Of a stretch of DNA of 64,000 nt, positions 47,140 through 57,234 are shown one piece after another. The DNA is from Sambucus nigra (Eukaryota; Streptophyta; Magnoliopsida; Dipsacales; Adoxaceae), in contig OX422221.1 of NCBI GenBank assembly GCA_949130495.1, positions 477,543,159-477,607,158 of the forward strand. Direction: 5' to 3'. The notes beneath the pieces are model-generated. The model was given only the letters and a program-made list of their open reading frames with translations, had not been told where the DNA came from and made no database searches. The stretch's first letter is position 1; every line of letters starts with the position of its first letter. Made by a program: the position numbers and the translations under genes.

Positions 47140-48420
47140 TTACATATGCATTGATGGTATGGTGAAGAGCCATTTACGTACCGAGAAACAATTAGAGACA
47201 CTCATTCTAATGAGTGGAAGGGTTCCATGAGTAAGGAGATTGATTCTCTTCACAAGAACCAAGATTAGGAGCTTGTGAAGTTACATAAGGGGAAGAAGTA
47301 TATCGGTTGTAAGTGGATTTATGCTAAGAAAAATTGGGTCCAGATTTCAACATTCGTTATAAGACAAGGTTAGTGGATAAGGGTTTTGCACAAAGGGGGG
47401 GTGTAAATTATAATAAAGTGTTCTTTGTGATGGTGAAACACACTTACATTCAGGTGTTATTGACTATAGCGACGTATTTTATCTTAGAGCTTGAACAATT
47501 CGACATCAAAACGGTATTTTTTCATGAGGATATTTATATTGTCTCAATCGAATGTATTCAAAGTTGTTGGAAAGGAACATTATGGGTAAAAATTTCGAAA
47601 GTATTTGTATGGGTTGAATCAATCACCTTAATAGTGGTACAAGTGATTTGACTTGTTTATAGTGGGCCAAAAATTTACACAGAGTTATTTTGATCCTGGT
47701 ATCTATTTCAAGCGGATCAATGAACGTACTTTCACTTATTTACTCTTGTATATGATGACATGATAATTGCCTGTTCGATTATGGTGGAAGTTGACAAAGT
47801 AAAGGCTCAGTTGAGCCAAGAGTTTTAGATGAAAGATTTAGATAAAGCCAAGAAGATTCTCAACGTGGAGATTAGTAGAGAGGAATAAGGGAAGGTTGAA
47901 TCTCACACAAAGGCAATGCCTAGAGAAGATTGTGGCACATTTCGGGATACGGGATGCAAAGCCTGTGAATACTCCCTTGGATACACACTTCAGACTTTCG
48001 GCTACAATGTCTCCAAGTTTCATATATGACTCAAGTTTTGTATGTGAGTGGGGTGGGTAGCTTAGCGTATGCCATGGTTTGTAATCAGACGGATGTTGCT
48101 CAAGTAGTGAACGTTGTGAGTGGGTATATGGAGAATCCGACAAAGAGCATTGCAATGCGGTGAAGTGTATTTTGCGGTATCTATGAGGATCACTTGATGC
48201 GGGGCTTGTGTACCAAAGGGTGGAGAAGTCACATGTGTGGGGTACGTTAATTCAAATTATGGGGGTGATTTGGACAAGTGGTGGTCTACTACGAAGTATG
48301 TTTTTACAATAGCTAGTAGCCATGTGAGCTGGAGGTCGTTGTTGTAGGTCACGATTGCTTTGTCTACTATAGAGGCGGAGTATAAGGCGTTAACAAAAGA
48401 CGTTAAAAAAATTTGTTATG
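47140..48420 (+). pseudogene. Copia reverse transcriptase and RNase H, decayed
   Basis: SNEWKGSMSKEIDSLHKNQD, then KKYIGCKWIYAKK, opens the RVT_2 domain. YKTRLVDKGFAQRGGVNYNK and LELEQFDIKTVFFHEDIY follow in a second frame, and YDDMIIACS marks the catalytic YVDDM region near 47750 (here YDDM after a frame change). RNase H ends the element with KWWSTTKYVFTIASSHVSW and TIALSTIEAEYKALTKDVKK. Many stops and frameshifts. It continues the copia copy interrupted by the CACTA. Confidence 0.88.
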
Positions 48421-49304
48421 CAAAATACATTTTATGCATTTTTCAGGATAAATTGCCTAAAAACGTTTGAAGATGGTTTTAGAGAACTGTTTTCTTAAAG
48501 CACCATGCAAATTGAAAGTCAACGGTAGTTTTGCCTTTGTTACCAGGGAGAGTTTAGACACAAAAGTTACCACATAAATTAATATGTATGTGAAATGAGA
48601 TTGTGAACGTAAATCTATTACGATTATTTAGGGCTTATGTCAAAACAATATTTCTTGAATATGTTTTTATCGTAGAAACCACAATCACAAATCCGTTGGG
48701 AACATATCGCACATTTTCTTACAAGTACCTCTAGCGAGAACCACTTGTAGGAATATTACATTCTCCAAACCAGTCATTGGTTTACACACCCGTACGTAGT
48801 CATTGGGTGGCACTCCTTTTCCACATTTTTTGTGCTTTATTTGTTCATATTGGCGAACTTTTCATCTAATATGTTCAATAATCTCAATTACTGCACACAT
48901 CCACACTAAAATAAAATCCATTTTCTGAACCAAAAAATCTTTCTCAATGTGTTCGATACCAACCCATAAGGAGGCAAACCAATTACTCCCAAATTGGCAT
49001 AGCTTATTCACAAAATTTAAAGTTTATAGTTCATTGAAACATAGAGTACACACAACGATGGAGCTATAATGGATGTAGGATAGATGACCTTCAACATAAA
49101 ATTAGATTAAATAAAGTGTAATCCTTCTTCAAACAAAATAAACTAAACCATATAATTACACAAAAAAAAAAGGGAAACCATAAATTCAAGTTTCTAATTT
49201 AAAACAAAAAAACACTTGCTATTTAGAAATCCCTCTCCCGATATTCTGTACATATATCTTCACATAACAACCCTCCATGGCATTTCCTCCACTGAAAAAT
49301 CCCA
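48421..49304. other. Intergenic sequence, no gene seen
   Basis: AT-rich, with no coding or repeat structure recognised. The 3' LTR of the copia element was expected near its left edge but no sequence like 26945-27542 was found. Confidence 0.5.
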
Positions 49305-49416
49305 CCTCAGATTCTTTATTTTCTACGCGTAAATTGCTTACACTACATATCTTGCTTAGGTCTCAGATTCTTTATTTTCTACGCGTAAATTGCTTACACT
49401 ACATATCTTGCTTAGG
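49305..49416. repeat. 56-bp tandem duplication across the stop of the UPF0301 gene
   Basis: Two nearly identical units (CTCAGATTCTTTATTTTCTA...CTTGCTTAGG) lie at about 49305-49360 and 49361-49416. The second covers the last codons and the stop at 49399-49401. The first would be in the 3' UTR. Confidence 0.95.
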
Positions 49417-50076
49417 TTTTCGGCTCAAATCGGAGTAACGACCACCCATCAACTGCAAAATCTCTTCCCACGCACCCTCGGAAGAATTTGATGAACCCTC
49501 GAAAATCAAATTCGAGCTACAAGCTGCCACGTGCCAATAATCCGATTCGATCTCCTCATGTAATTGATCAAGTTCCCACCCTGCATATCCAAGAAAGAAT
49601 CTAAAATCATTGGGCTTAAGCAGACCTTTTTTCACGAGCCCAGCAGCTTCATCTAAACTGTTTCGAGAGCCAAAACACAAGCCCGGTATAACCTCCTCAA
49701 AAGTGGGAACGCGTGCTTTTTCATTTGCCCTCAGTAAAAATATGCTGGCCTCAAGGGGGCCGCCGTAATGCAAAGAGCAGTTGGCAAATGTGGTTGCGAG
49801 GTCAAGGTTGGTGGGTTTCATGTGTTTGATTTTTTTGTGATGCGGGGGGCGGTTTATGACGACCCCGAATGGGCCCTCTTGTGGGTGGCGGGTCCCGGAT
49901 CTTAGGAGGAGAACGACAGTTCTCTCAAATTGGCGGACCCCATCAAGCTTTTCAGTGGCAACGAGGACGCATCCGGTCTCGGGTGATGAAAGAGGGTGGG
50001 CCCATTTTCGGCCGAGGGGTTTGGGCTCGAGGGATGACGCATCTTGCTTGCGAATATCGAGGCCTCCAGTTAATGC
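49399..50076 (-). CDS. UPF0301 (DUF179, YqgE/AlgH-like) protein, last exon
   Basis: One exon encodes 225 residues up to the TAG at 49399. Its 5' border at 50076 is a clear acceptor (TTTATTGCAG then GCATTAACTGG), so the ATG further upstream in the intron is not the start. The exon holds the whole conserved domain: KWAHPLSSPETGCVLVATEK, LDGVRQFERTVVLLLRSGTR, GPFGVVINRP, LHYGGPLEASIFLL, FFLGYAGWELDQLHEEIE and YWHVAACSS. It ends LQLMGGRYSDLSRKPKQDM, as in plastid-predicted plant homologues. The family function is unknown. Upstream exons, expected to hold a transit peptide, were not found to the right. A SINE and retroelements lie in that direction. Confidence 0.88.
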   Translation of the reverse strand, partial: ALTGGLDIRKQDASSLEPKPLGRKWAHPLSSPETGCVLVATEKLDGVRQFERTVVLLLRSGTRHPQEGPFGVVINRPPHHKKIKHMKPTNLDLATTFANCSLHYGGPLEASIFLLRANEKARVPTFEEVIPGLCFGSRNSLDEAAGLVKKGLLKPNDFRFFLGYAGWELDQLHEEIESDYWHVAACSSNLIFEGSSNSSEGAWEEILQLMGGRYSDLSRKPKQDM

Positions 50077-50962
50077 CTGCAATAAATATTCAAATTTTAT
50101 CAGCAATATGGATGATATAGGATTTTCTCAATCCTCAATTTAAAAAAGGGTATTCTGACCTTTATACGTCCCTAATTTAAATTATCTGACTTTACGATAC
50201 TATTTATATATTAGAAAAGGTCATTTTTTTCTTTGCTAAATGCTCAAGTTTTGCTGGTAAAGTAACAATCAGCAACGAAACAAGTACCAAAATCTAATTT
50301 TTTTTACAAATGCAGTAAAGTTTAATAATGCAAATTAGTGTATTACTGAAGGTAAAAAAAAAATAAAAAATGACATATTTGGTCTCTCTCCAACACATAA
50401 ATGTCAAATAAAATAGAGGTAGAAGGATGTTTCATACGAGTGGTGGATCCAAGATTTAGAGAATAAGGGAGGAGGAGGCAAAGTATATATAATATTTCCG
50501 AGGGGACAATCGTAATAGTAAGACATATTCTGACCCAAAAAACTAATGATAGCACTAAAAATTACAGTTTCCAAAATTTTAGGGGGCCACAACAACTGCT
50601 TGAAGTTCTTGGTCCCGAGTGGAGGCGGTCGTTGCACTAAGTTTAGACCTTTTTTGTTATATAACATAAATATATAGTTTTAAGACAAATGATACAATAC
50701 TTTCTGATATACTTTCAGCTGTGCACTGGAATTTAGTCAAAATCTAATTAATTGTAGTTGACATTGGAGTAGGATCACTTGTAACAAAAAAATTGTTGTG
50801 GTAACAAATTGTATATTTTTGTATTTAGGATTATTCATCTTATTTCTTTTGTTATTCATTACTTTGACAATAGAATCAATCATTTTTTATTGGACATGGA
50901 ATAAACAAAAACAGATAGTGAATGCTACGAAAAAATTATCGATCGTATAAATAGTTAATTTA

Positions 50963-51138
50963 GAGGTCGTACCTTGGTGCGATAGCAAGTGCCCTCGCCC
51001 AAGCTACGGTTAGTCTCGGATTCGAGACATGGGAGCAGCCTCTCCATATATGGGGGTAAGACCACCCGACATCCACCTCTCCCAGACCCTGCAGTTAAGC
51101 AGGAGCCTTGTGCACTAAGTACAACCTTTTTCTTTTAG
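50963..51138 (+). mobile_element. Au-like SINE with target-site duplication
   Basis: The unit carries a box-B-like GGATTCGAGAC (51018-51028) and the Au-SINE-type landmarks GGGAGCAGCCTCTCCATAT, GGGGGTAAG, CCTCTCCCAGACCCTGC and GAGCCTTGTGCACTAAGTAC. It ends in a short T-rich tail. Direct repeats AAATAGTTAATTTA (50949-50962) and AAATAGTTCATTTA (51139-51152) flank it with one mismatch. It is non-coding, transcribed by RNA polymerase III in active copies, and moved by LINE enzymes. Confidence 0.85.
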
Positions 51139-51665
51139 AAATAGTTCATTTATGAGATAATATCAATTGAGAAAGTTAATTTTATCATTTTTCAAAAAGA
51201 TAGAAAAATCTTGAGTATGCCACTGCCTTAGTTATTGTCCTGATTAACCCAATCCTGGATTGGTCTGCGCGACCCCATTCCAACCAACAATTAATTTTTC
51301 ATAATATAAACATTCTCCTTCTTTTTTCCGATTCTTTTCATATTCCGTTTGGGATGTTCTGAGCACATGAGCTCATAGCTCAATGGTAAATTCACCCCTC
51401 TTCACAGTTAGTAGGTCGCGGCCTCAAAATTTTAAGTGTTGAATTTCACCGCATAATTAGAAAGAAAAAAAAAAAGGAATTAACTCATTTCTTAACTTCC
51501 TTCAAGCAAAGGTTCTATAAAACTGGCACACGTGCAAACACGACTATGAACCCAAAGCAAAAACAACTTGGTACCTTGGGATTTGGGAGAGAAGAAATGG
51601 TTAGGTGGCAACAATGAATAAGTTGTAGAAGCGAAATCAACCTAGTCCTCTACTTTAGTCCTCTA

Positions 51666-51680
51666 CTTTATATATATTAA
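51666..51680 (-). promoter_or_regulatory. Possible TATA box upstream of the UPF0301 gene
   Basis: Minus-strand TTAATATATATAAAG is followed by two copies of GAGGACTA and then CT-rich leader-like sequence. The position fits a promoter for the UPF0301 gene, but no first exon could be joined to it. Confidence 0.25.
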
Positions 51681-51760
51681 AGTAGCATGTTTTTTGAAAT
51701 CTCAAAATGTAAAAGCACAATAAAAGTTCTGATCTTGCCACATCTCCACTCATCAAATCA

Positions 51761-51952
51761 ATGGCTATGATTGACTCCACAAACCAATTATCCTGCCCAA
51801 ACATTTCACGTATCCCGCCCAAAAAGAACAAAACCTTTTCACCAATTTCAAACACCTATTTGTCTCGTTGCCCAAAATGTCATCTGACACTCACGTTATC
51901 CCTCTCTAAACGCTCTCCTCTCACAATCCTCCGTCCAAACCCACCATGGTGA
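51761..51952 (+). CDS. Short unrecognised ORF, transit-peptide-like composition
   Basis: A 63-codon frame starts MAMIDSTNQLSCPNISRIPP after ATCAA and is rich in Ser, Pro, Leu and Lys with almost no acidic residues after residue 5. That composition suits a plastid transit peptide. It stops at TGA with no clear donor site. It could be a relic first exon or chance. Confidence 0.2.
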   Translation: MAMIDSTNQLSCPNISRIPPKKNKTFSPISNTYLSRCPKCHLTLTLSLSKRSPLTILRPNPPW

Positions 51953-52426
51953 CTCCATGACCATGCCTCCGCCAACCAGGGTTCTTGGTCTTCCTCTATT
52001 TTCCGTTCAAGCATTTTTTTTTTGGTTTAAATAATTTGTTTTACGGTTGCAATGAAAGATTTGTTTTTTTAGGTTTTAAAAAATTGATATTTTGGTGCGA
52101 TTTTACAATAAATTCCATGACTTTTTAACATGATTCACGTGTAAATTTGGTTTAGAGTTTATGAAATATTAATCTATAGAATTCTAAAGCACTAATTTTT
52201 GCTCTTTTGCATCTCAGGCAACTAGGCTACACTTCACCGCCGCATTGTAAAGGTCTCTCTTTCCCTCTCTGCCCACCTCTTCTCAAAAAAATATGGTATG
52301 TTTTTTTTAAGGTCTCTGAAGGAAACTATGGATTTAGTAATGGATCTGAGAACCGATAAGTGGTTTTGGTGATTGTTATGTGCAAATTTGCGTTGGTTTT
52401 GATGGATTTCAACTATTTGAGTTCAT

Positions 52427-52550
52427 GAAAGCATACCCATTGATGAAGTTTTCGAGAATCTGATATGTAGCAAAGAGGATTTCACCTCTGAGTCGGATCA
52501 AGAAAATTCAAACCACTTTCGGCTACAACAAACTTGATGAGAAGAAGGTC
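52427..52550 (+). pseudogene. Plasma-membrane H+-ATPase N-terminal exon remnant
   Basis: The frame SIPIDEVFENLICSKEDFTS (from 52430) corresponds to the IPIEEVF-L-C region near the N-terminus of plant P-type H+-ATPases. After a frame change it continues as FGYNKLDEKK, the conserved FG-NKLEEKK motif. The next expected segment (GFMWNPLSW) is absent, and the retroelement at 52599 follows. The stretch is too short and broken to be a gene. Confidence 0.55.
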
Positions 52551-52598
52551 CTCCTCTATCTCCGAGACCCTTCGTTCTTTCATTTCTTTAAACAATTT

Positions 52599-52993
52599 TG
52601 ATGTGTATGGGATTTATAGCGACGCGTGACGCGTGGTTGCGCCTTCGGGAGAAGCCTATCTTTTATTTTCTATTTTTAGTTTAGGATTTATTGTAATTTT
52701 TCTTTATTTTTAGTGTTTAATTAGTCTCCAAGCATGTTTGGGGCTAATGGGTCATTTTTAGGTATTAGTTGTCATTTTTAGTCTTTTTGGGTAATAGCTT
52801 GACTAGCAAGCTAACTCTTCCTATAAATAGGCATCTTGGCCCTCATTTGTACTTAATCTTGAATATTGAAAATTGAGAATAGAGAGAGAAAGAAACCCAT
52901 TTCTTTAGTTTAATTATTTGCTGTTGTTGTTGTGTAATTAATAGTTGTTGTGTAGTGCAGTAATAAAGCTTCCGCATTTGAAAATTTACACCA
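52599..52993 (+). repeat. 5' LTR of element C
   Basis: 395 bp. Stem TAGCTTGACTAGCAAGCTA at 52795-52813, then TATAAATA at 52822. It matches the LTR at 54470 with scattered substitutions and small indels. Confidence 0.92.
52795..52829 (+). promoter_or_regulatory. LTR promoter of element C: stem plus TATA box
   Basis: TAGCTTG and CAAGCTA pair around a five-base loop and are followed by TATAAATA. The layout and spacing match element A. Confidence 0.6.
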
Positions 52994-54469
52994 ATTTGGT
53001 ATCAGCGCGAGATTTGTTCTTGGTGTTTGTCGGTGTGCGTGATGCGGGTCACAAGTAGTGATTCCAACTCCAGCAACCCTTCAATCGAAAGATTAATAAA
53101 TGTCCAAATGGGAATCGGGTGGATGGAAACTCTAAATTCCATCACCGCTAAAAGGAGGGATACTAACCCATTTAGCCACTTCCACCACCACCCTCATCCA
53201 CCTCCATCTCCTACTGCCACCGCCACACAACCATCACCGTCTACATGAATCTCCGTTTTCAATTTTTTTACTCAAGCCCTAACCCAAGAAACCCACCAAA
53301 ACCAAAATCGAAACCCTAACCCTCAAGACCTAAGAAATCTACAACCCAAACCAAGAACCCAACAAAACCTACCCATAACCTTACCCCACCCGATTCCGAC
53401 CAACCCACTGGCCGAAAATCCCTAGATCTGACCGGAAACCCCCTTTCCCCCACACCCCTGTTCAGACCTCTCCAGCCCAAACCAGCCTTACACACTGTCG
53501 GAGATACCCAGAAATGGCCGGAACCCACCTCGGGTGGCCGAACTACATCCTATCCCTCAAACTGAACTCGACCAGCCCCTTGGACTTTTCCGACACCGTT
53601 TTCCCTTCCCCTCTGCCGCCGACCATCCCTTCTTATCTACAGAACCCCGCCGACCTAACCCTACACCTCTGACCACTCTTCCAGCCTCCAATCCACAGTC
53701 CCCTACCTCGATGTGATCAGATCTCTTTCACTAAAGGTCGGCTAGCCATCAGGGCAGTCGGCCGCCCTTGCCACCTTCAAACCAACTCACATACCTGATC
53801 CAAACACTAAACCCAACCCCATTTGGCCTCAACACCAAAATATCAAACCCTAGCCTTTTCTTTTTAACCCAAAACAGCCCCACCCCTATCTTAACCCTAA
53901 TTTCCCCTTTTCCCACTCATTTATGCCTAACCAAATCAAATCCAACCCAAAACGGGCTTGCCCTACTTCACCCTCCCTATTAACCTCTAATCCGGTCAAT
54001 CTTTGACACAACATATGACTTCCATGAGAAATGTACCCACTTGGGATACATTTTTCAACTATTTGTCGTTTTGAGGCCTGGCTTTCCGGGATGTCGTCTT
54101 CTTCAGTCCACTTGTCTCGTCTCGCCATCGTACTCGCAAAGGCGCGGCCGCCGGAGATACCGTCCGGTCAGATTCAAGGGTCCACCAAGTCAAGTTGCAA
54201 TCATGTGCTTGTGGTGATGAGAAGGCTGATATGTTCGTCATTTTTTGGTTGCTCGGATTCCGTAGAAAGGCATCGTTGAGATTTGGGTATATTAGGCCCT
54301 ATTGTTGAAGGTCCATATGAGTCTAACAGAAGTTCAGCCGGTCCATTTGTGTGTTGGATTTGATTTGGATTTTTACTTTGGAAACTAACTTTTAGTGACT
54401 CATGTACATTTGGGCATTGAGAAGTCACCCTCAAAGCTCGAGGACGAGCTTCTTCGAAGACGGGGAGAA

Positions 54470-54863
54470 TGATGTGTATGGGATTTATAGCGACACGTGG
54501 TGCGTGGTTGTGCCTCCGGAAGAAGCCTATCTTTTATTTTCTATTTTTAGTTTAGGGTTTATTGTGATTTTCCTTTATTTTTAGTGTTTAATTAGTCTAT
54601 AAGCATGTTTGGCGCTAACGGGTCATTTTTAGGTATTAGTTAGCCTTTTTGGGTGATAGCTTGGCTAGCAAGCTAACTCTTCCTATAAATAAAGCCTTTT
54701 GGCCCTCATTTGTACTTAACCTTGAATATTGAGAATTGAGAATTGAGAGAAAGAAACCCATTTCTTTAGTTTAATTATTTTTTGTTGTTGTTGCTGCTGT
54801 TGTGTAGTTAATAATTGTTGAGTAGTGTAGTAATAACACTTCCGCATTTGAAGAATTACATCA
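54470..54863 (+). repeat. 3' LTR of element C
   Basis: 394 bp. Stem TAGCTTGGCTAGCAAGCTA at about 54658-54676 and TATAAATAAAGCC downstream. Preceded by the purine-rich end of the interior. Confidence 0.92.
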
Positions 54864-55248
54864 AATTTGAACTGCAATTTTGATATTAAAAAATTCTTCT
54901 CCACTTTCATTTGTTACTATAGCGAGTTTTTTTTGTGTCCATTTTTTTTTAATTGATAAAACGACAATGTACACGAGTGGAGATTTTGGCATTCTTTGGT
55001 TTGATTTTCTTTTGGAGATGTGGGATTTCATTATTGAAGTTTATTTTTATTGTTAATTTTAAGAGTGTCCAATACTCCTCACACAACATTCTGACTTTCA
55101 TTTAAGCAAGTGTTGAAATAGACCAAGAATACTTATCTATTCAATAGGTTATTAATTCTTATATTTTTAGCCATTATGGATTGTTTCCTCAATGTTAATT
55201 TGTTTAAAAATTAATCCAATGATTAAGGTTGCAATGCTGAGGAGTAAT

Positions 55249-55551
55249 TGACAGAAATAGGCCATTTTGGGGGATTATTTGTCATTTTTATTTTTTTTAT
55301 ATTTTCTTTTATTTTGTAATTGTATTTTTCTTTGTTTTGCTTTATTATTTAGAGGTAAGGAGTAGTAATGGAATTTTTGTAATTAGGGCGCCTTAGCTTT
55401 GAGCCTAAGCTACTCCTCCCCTTTAAATACCCCATGTGTAGTCTTCATTTGAAGACACTCTCCATTTTGAAATATAAGAAATCTCTAAATTCTCTCTGTG
55501 AAGTTAAGGTTCGGTGTATTTTTTTTAACCGTTGACGTGTAATTTACATCA
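55249..55551 (+). repeat. 5' LTR of element D
   Basis: 303 bp. Contains TAGCTTTGAGCCTAAGCTA (55394-55412), a TAGCTT/AAGCTA stem, then TTTAAATA. It is more distant from the LTRs of A and C but shares this order. Confidence 0.9.
55394..55429 (+). promoter_or_regulatory. LTR promoter of element D: stem plus TATA-like box
   Basis: TAGCTT and AAGCTA pair (55395-55412), followed about ten bases later by TTTAAATA. In the 3' LTR the loop has changed (GGAACC for TGAGCC) while both stem arms are kept. Confidence 0.55.
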
Positions 55552-56367
55552 AATTGGTATCAGAGCGAGTGTCGCTCCAAACATTGGTGTATTCGTGTGT
55601 TAGTTTATATCGGTGTATGTAGATTACCAAAATCGTACGCTACATCCAATGGCTCCAAGAAGATTGGAACAACTATACGAGGTGATTCAAAAACGAACAG
55701 GAAAATGGGTACAATCACAACAACTCTATGTCCTCTTTCAACCCCATTTCCAAAACCCTAGCCCTAACCCTAGAAATCTCAACCCACAACTTCTACCCTG
55801 CCAAACCCTCTGTCCCGAACCCTATTGCCACCGGGTCTGCCCCAAAAAAGGCCGGAGACCCCTGCCGAGGCAGTCACCTACCGAATAATGGCAAGGCGGC
55901 AATTCCGCCTCCGACGAGACCCCCCCCAAATCCCATTTGACCCCCCTCTCCGCCTCCCCTACCCCTGTTCCGGCCACCCCCACTACCCTTCGCTACCCCC
56001 ACCGATCAAAACCCTTCCCTCGCCCCAAGCCATAGCCATAGCTATTGCGACTGCCCAAAACGGACAGCCCCAACCTGCTTTTCCACACCCAGACAACCCC
56101 ACTCTGATTTTCCGACCCATTTTGGCACCAAATGAAACCCTAAATCTACCCCACCCAACTTCCACTCCAAACCCTCAAGCCGTGGGCTCCTACCCAAACC
56201 ATTTTTCAGCCCCCACACATTAAAAAAATAATGTTTCCGCCCCGATTACTTCTCAATGCAAGATTATCGGCAGCTAGCTCAAAATTGGTTGCTACACCCA
56301 ATCATTCTTCCTCCCTCATTCATCCAATCGGGCCAAATCAACGATAAAAAGTCCCCTCTCAGGCCAA

Positions 56368-56884
56368 TTGATTGCAAGAAAGGCCGAAACGACGAAAATT
56401 GGATTGTGTATTGGGGATTTTTTTGACATTTTTTATGAGGATGGTTGGGTGACTCACACGCATTTTCGCGAGCCGGAAACATTTGATTTGGGAGATTTTT
56501 TTCCAATCTTTGGGAGAGGGGATGATGATTTGATGAGGTTGGATCATAGGTTATCTCTATTGAGGTTGATTTGGAGATGGGAGGTGATGTGTTAGGTGGT
56601 GAGTATATAGACCCATTCGTGGTAGCTTTTGATAGGCGCTCGGAGGAAATTTTTCGTGGCGCAGCATTAAGGAGGTTCATCACGAGAATCTCGGATCGCG
56701 ATTTTGTTGATCGGCCATATTTGGATTGTGTTCCTATTCTCCCTGGGTTTATTGCAAGGCGGTTCAAGGGGTGTTTTCGAGGACAGCTCTTCTTCTTAGT
56801 GAGGAGGAGCTCTTTGATGGGTGCATTGCTTTCTTACTTTTCATCTCCTACGCTCGAGGATGAGCTTTTCAAAACCGTGGAGAG
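56368..56884 (+). pseudogene. Unrecognised protein segment of element D, shared with element A
   Basis: Frame one (56368-56595) reads GLCIGDFFDIFYEDGWVTHT, HFREPETFDLGDFFPIF and GRGDDD. A second frame (56571-56906) continues YIDPFVVAFDRRSEEIF and IARRFKGCFRGQL, then SPTLEDELFKTVES just before the 3' LTR. Element A has the counterparts FFDLFVEDGW, FDL--FFPIF, VDPFLVPYEE and RFKGHL in the same order, so the original was one protein and D has a frameshift between the halves. No known family recognised. Confidence 0.5.
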
Positions 56885-57183
56885 TGATAGAAATGGTCCA
56901 TTTTAGGGATTATTTGTCATTTTTATTTTCTTTTGTATTTTCTTTTAGTTCGTTATTGTATTTTTCTTTCTTTTGCTTTAGTATTTAGAGGTAAGGAGCA
57001 GTAATGGCATTTTTGTAATTCGGACCTTAGCTTGGAACCTAAGCTACTTCTCCCCTTTAAATACCCTATGTAGTCTTCATTTGAAGACACTCTCCATTTT
57101 GAAATATAAGAAATCTTTTAATTCTCTCTCTAAAGTTAGGGTTTGGTGTATTTCTTTTAGCCATTGATGTGTAGTTTACGTCA
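56885..57183 (+). repeat. 3' LTR of element D
   Basis: 299 bp, preceded by CCGTGGAGAG. Stem arms TAGCTT and AAGCTA at about 57031-57049. Confidence 0.9.
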
Positions 57184-57234
57184 GTATTATGATATGCTGG
57201 ATTTTTAAATGCATTGGGTTTTTTTTTTTATAAA

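Larger units (their letters stand above)
26945..48420 (+). mobile_element. Decayed Ty1-copia retrotransposon, split by three later insertions
   Basis: Collinear pieces are a candidate 5' LTR (26945-27542), a primer site (27546), a leader to 27634, gag/protease/integrase (41008-43421) and RT/RNase H (47021-48420). The short-LTR element at 27640-41007, with a Tekay element inside it, interrupts the leader at TSD GTTTC. The CACTA at 43422-47020 interrupts the region between integrase and RT at TSD GGT. No 3' LTR was found after 48420, so that end is truncated or too diverged to see. Stops and frameshifts are frequent, so this is the oldest member of the nest. Confidence 0.82.
52599..54863 (+). 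mobile_element. Short-LTR, RT-less retrotransposon (element C)
   Basis: LTRs of 395 bp (52599-52993) and 394 bp (54470-54863) run TGATGTGTATGG to ACACCA or ACATCA. The target duplication AATTT is perfect (52594-52598 and 54864-54868). The initiator-Met-like site TTGGTATCAGCG follows the left LTR, and the purine run CGGGGAGAA precedes the right one. The 1.5 kb interior has a short frame at 53027-53248 (MSVCVMRVTSSDSNSSNPSI..., His/Pro-rich end) and then C-rich sequence giving proline-rich frames. No RT, protease or integrase. LTRs are homologous to those of element A. Confidence 0.92.
55249..57183 (+). mobile_element. Short-LTR, RT-less retrotransposon (element D)
   Basis: LTRs of 303 bp (55249-55551) and 299 bp (56885-57183) start TGACAG or TGATAG and end ACATCA or ACGTCA. 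Flanks GTAAT (55244-55248) and GTATT (57184-57188) are a target duplication with one change. TTGGTATCAGAGC follows the left LTR. The 1.3 kb interior has a short frame starting MYVDYQNRTLHPMAPRRLEQ (55613), a proline-rich stretch and the protein segment shared with element A. No RT or integrase. Confidence 0.9.

Noticed and set aside
50404..50667. Minus-strand frame near GGTGGATCCAAGATTT
   Set aside because: Looks like a dispersed repeat rather than coding sequence; I could not assign it to a family.
51360..51480. Second tRNA-like sequence (CATAGCTCAATGGTAAAT) after the SINE
   Set aside because: There is an A-box-like match and an A-rich tail, but no convincing B box or flanking duplication.
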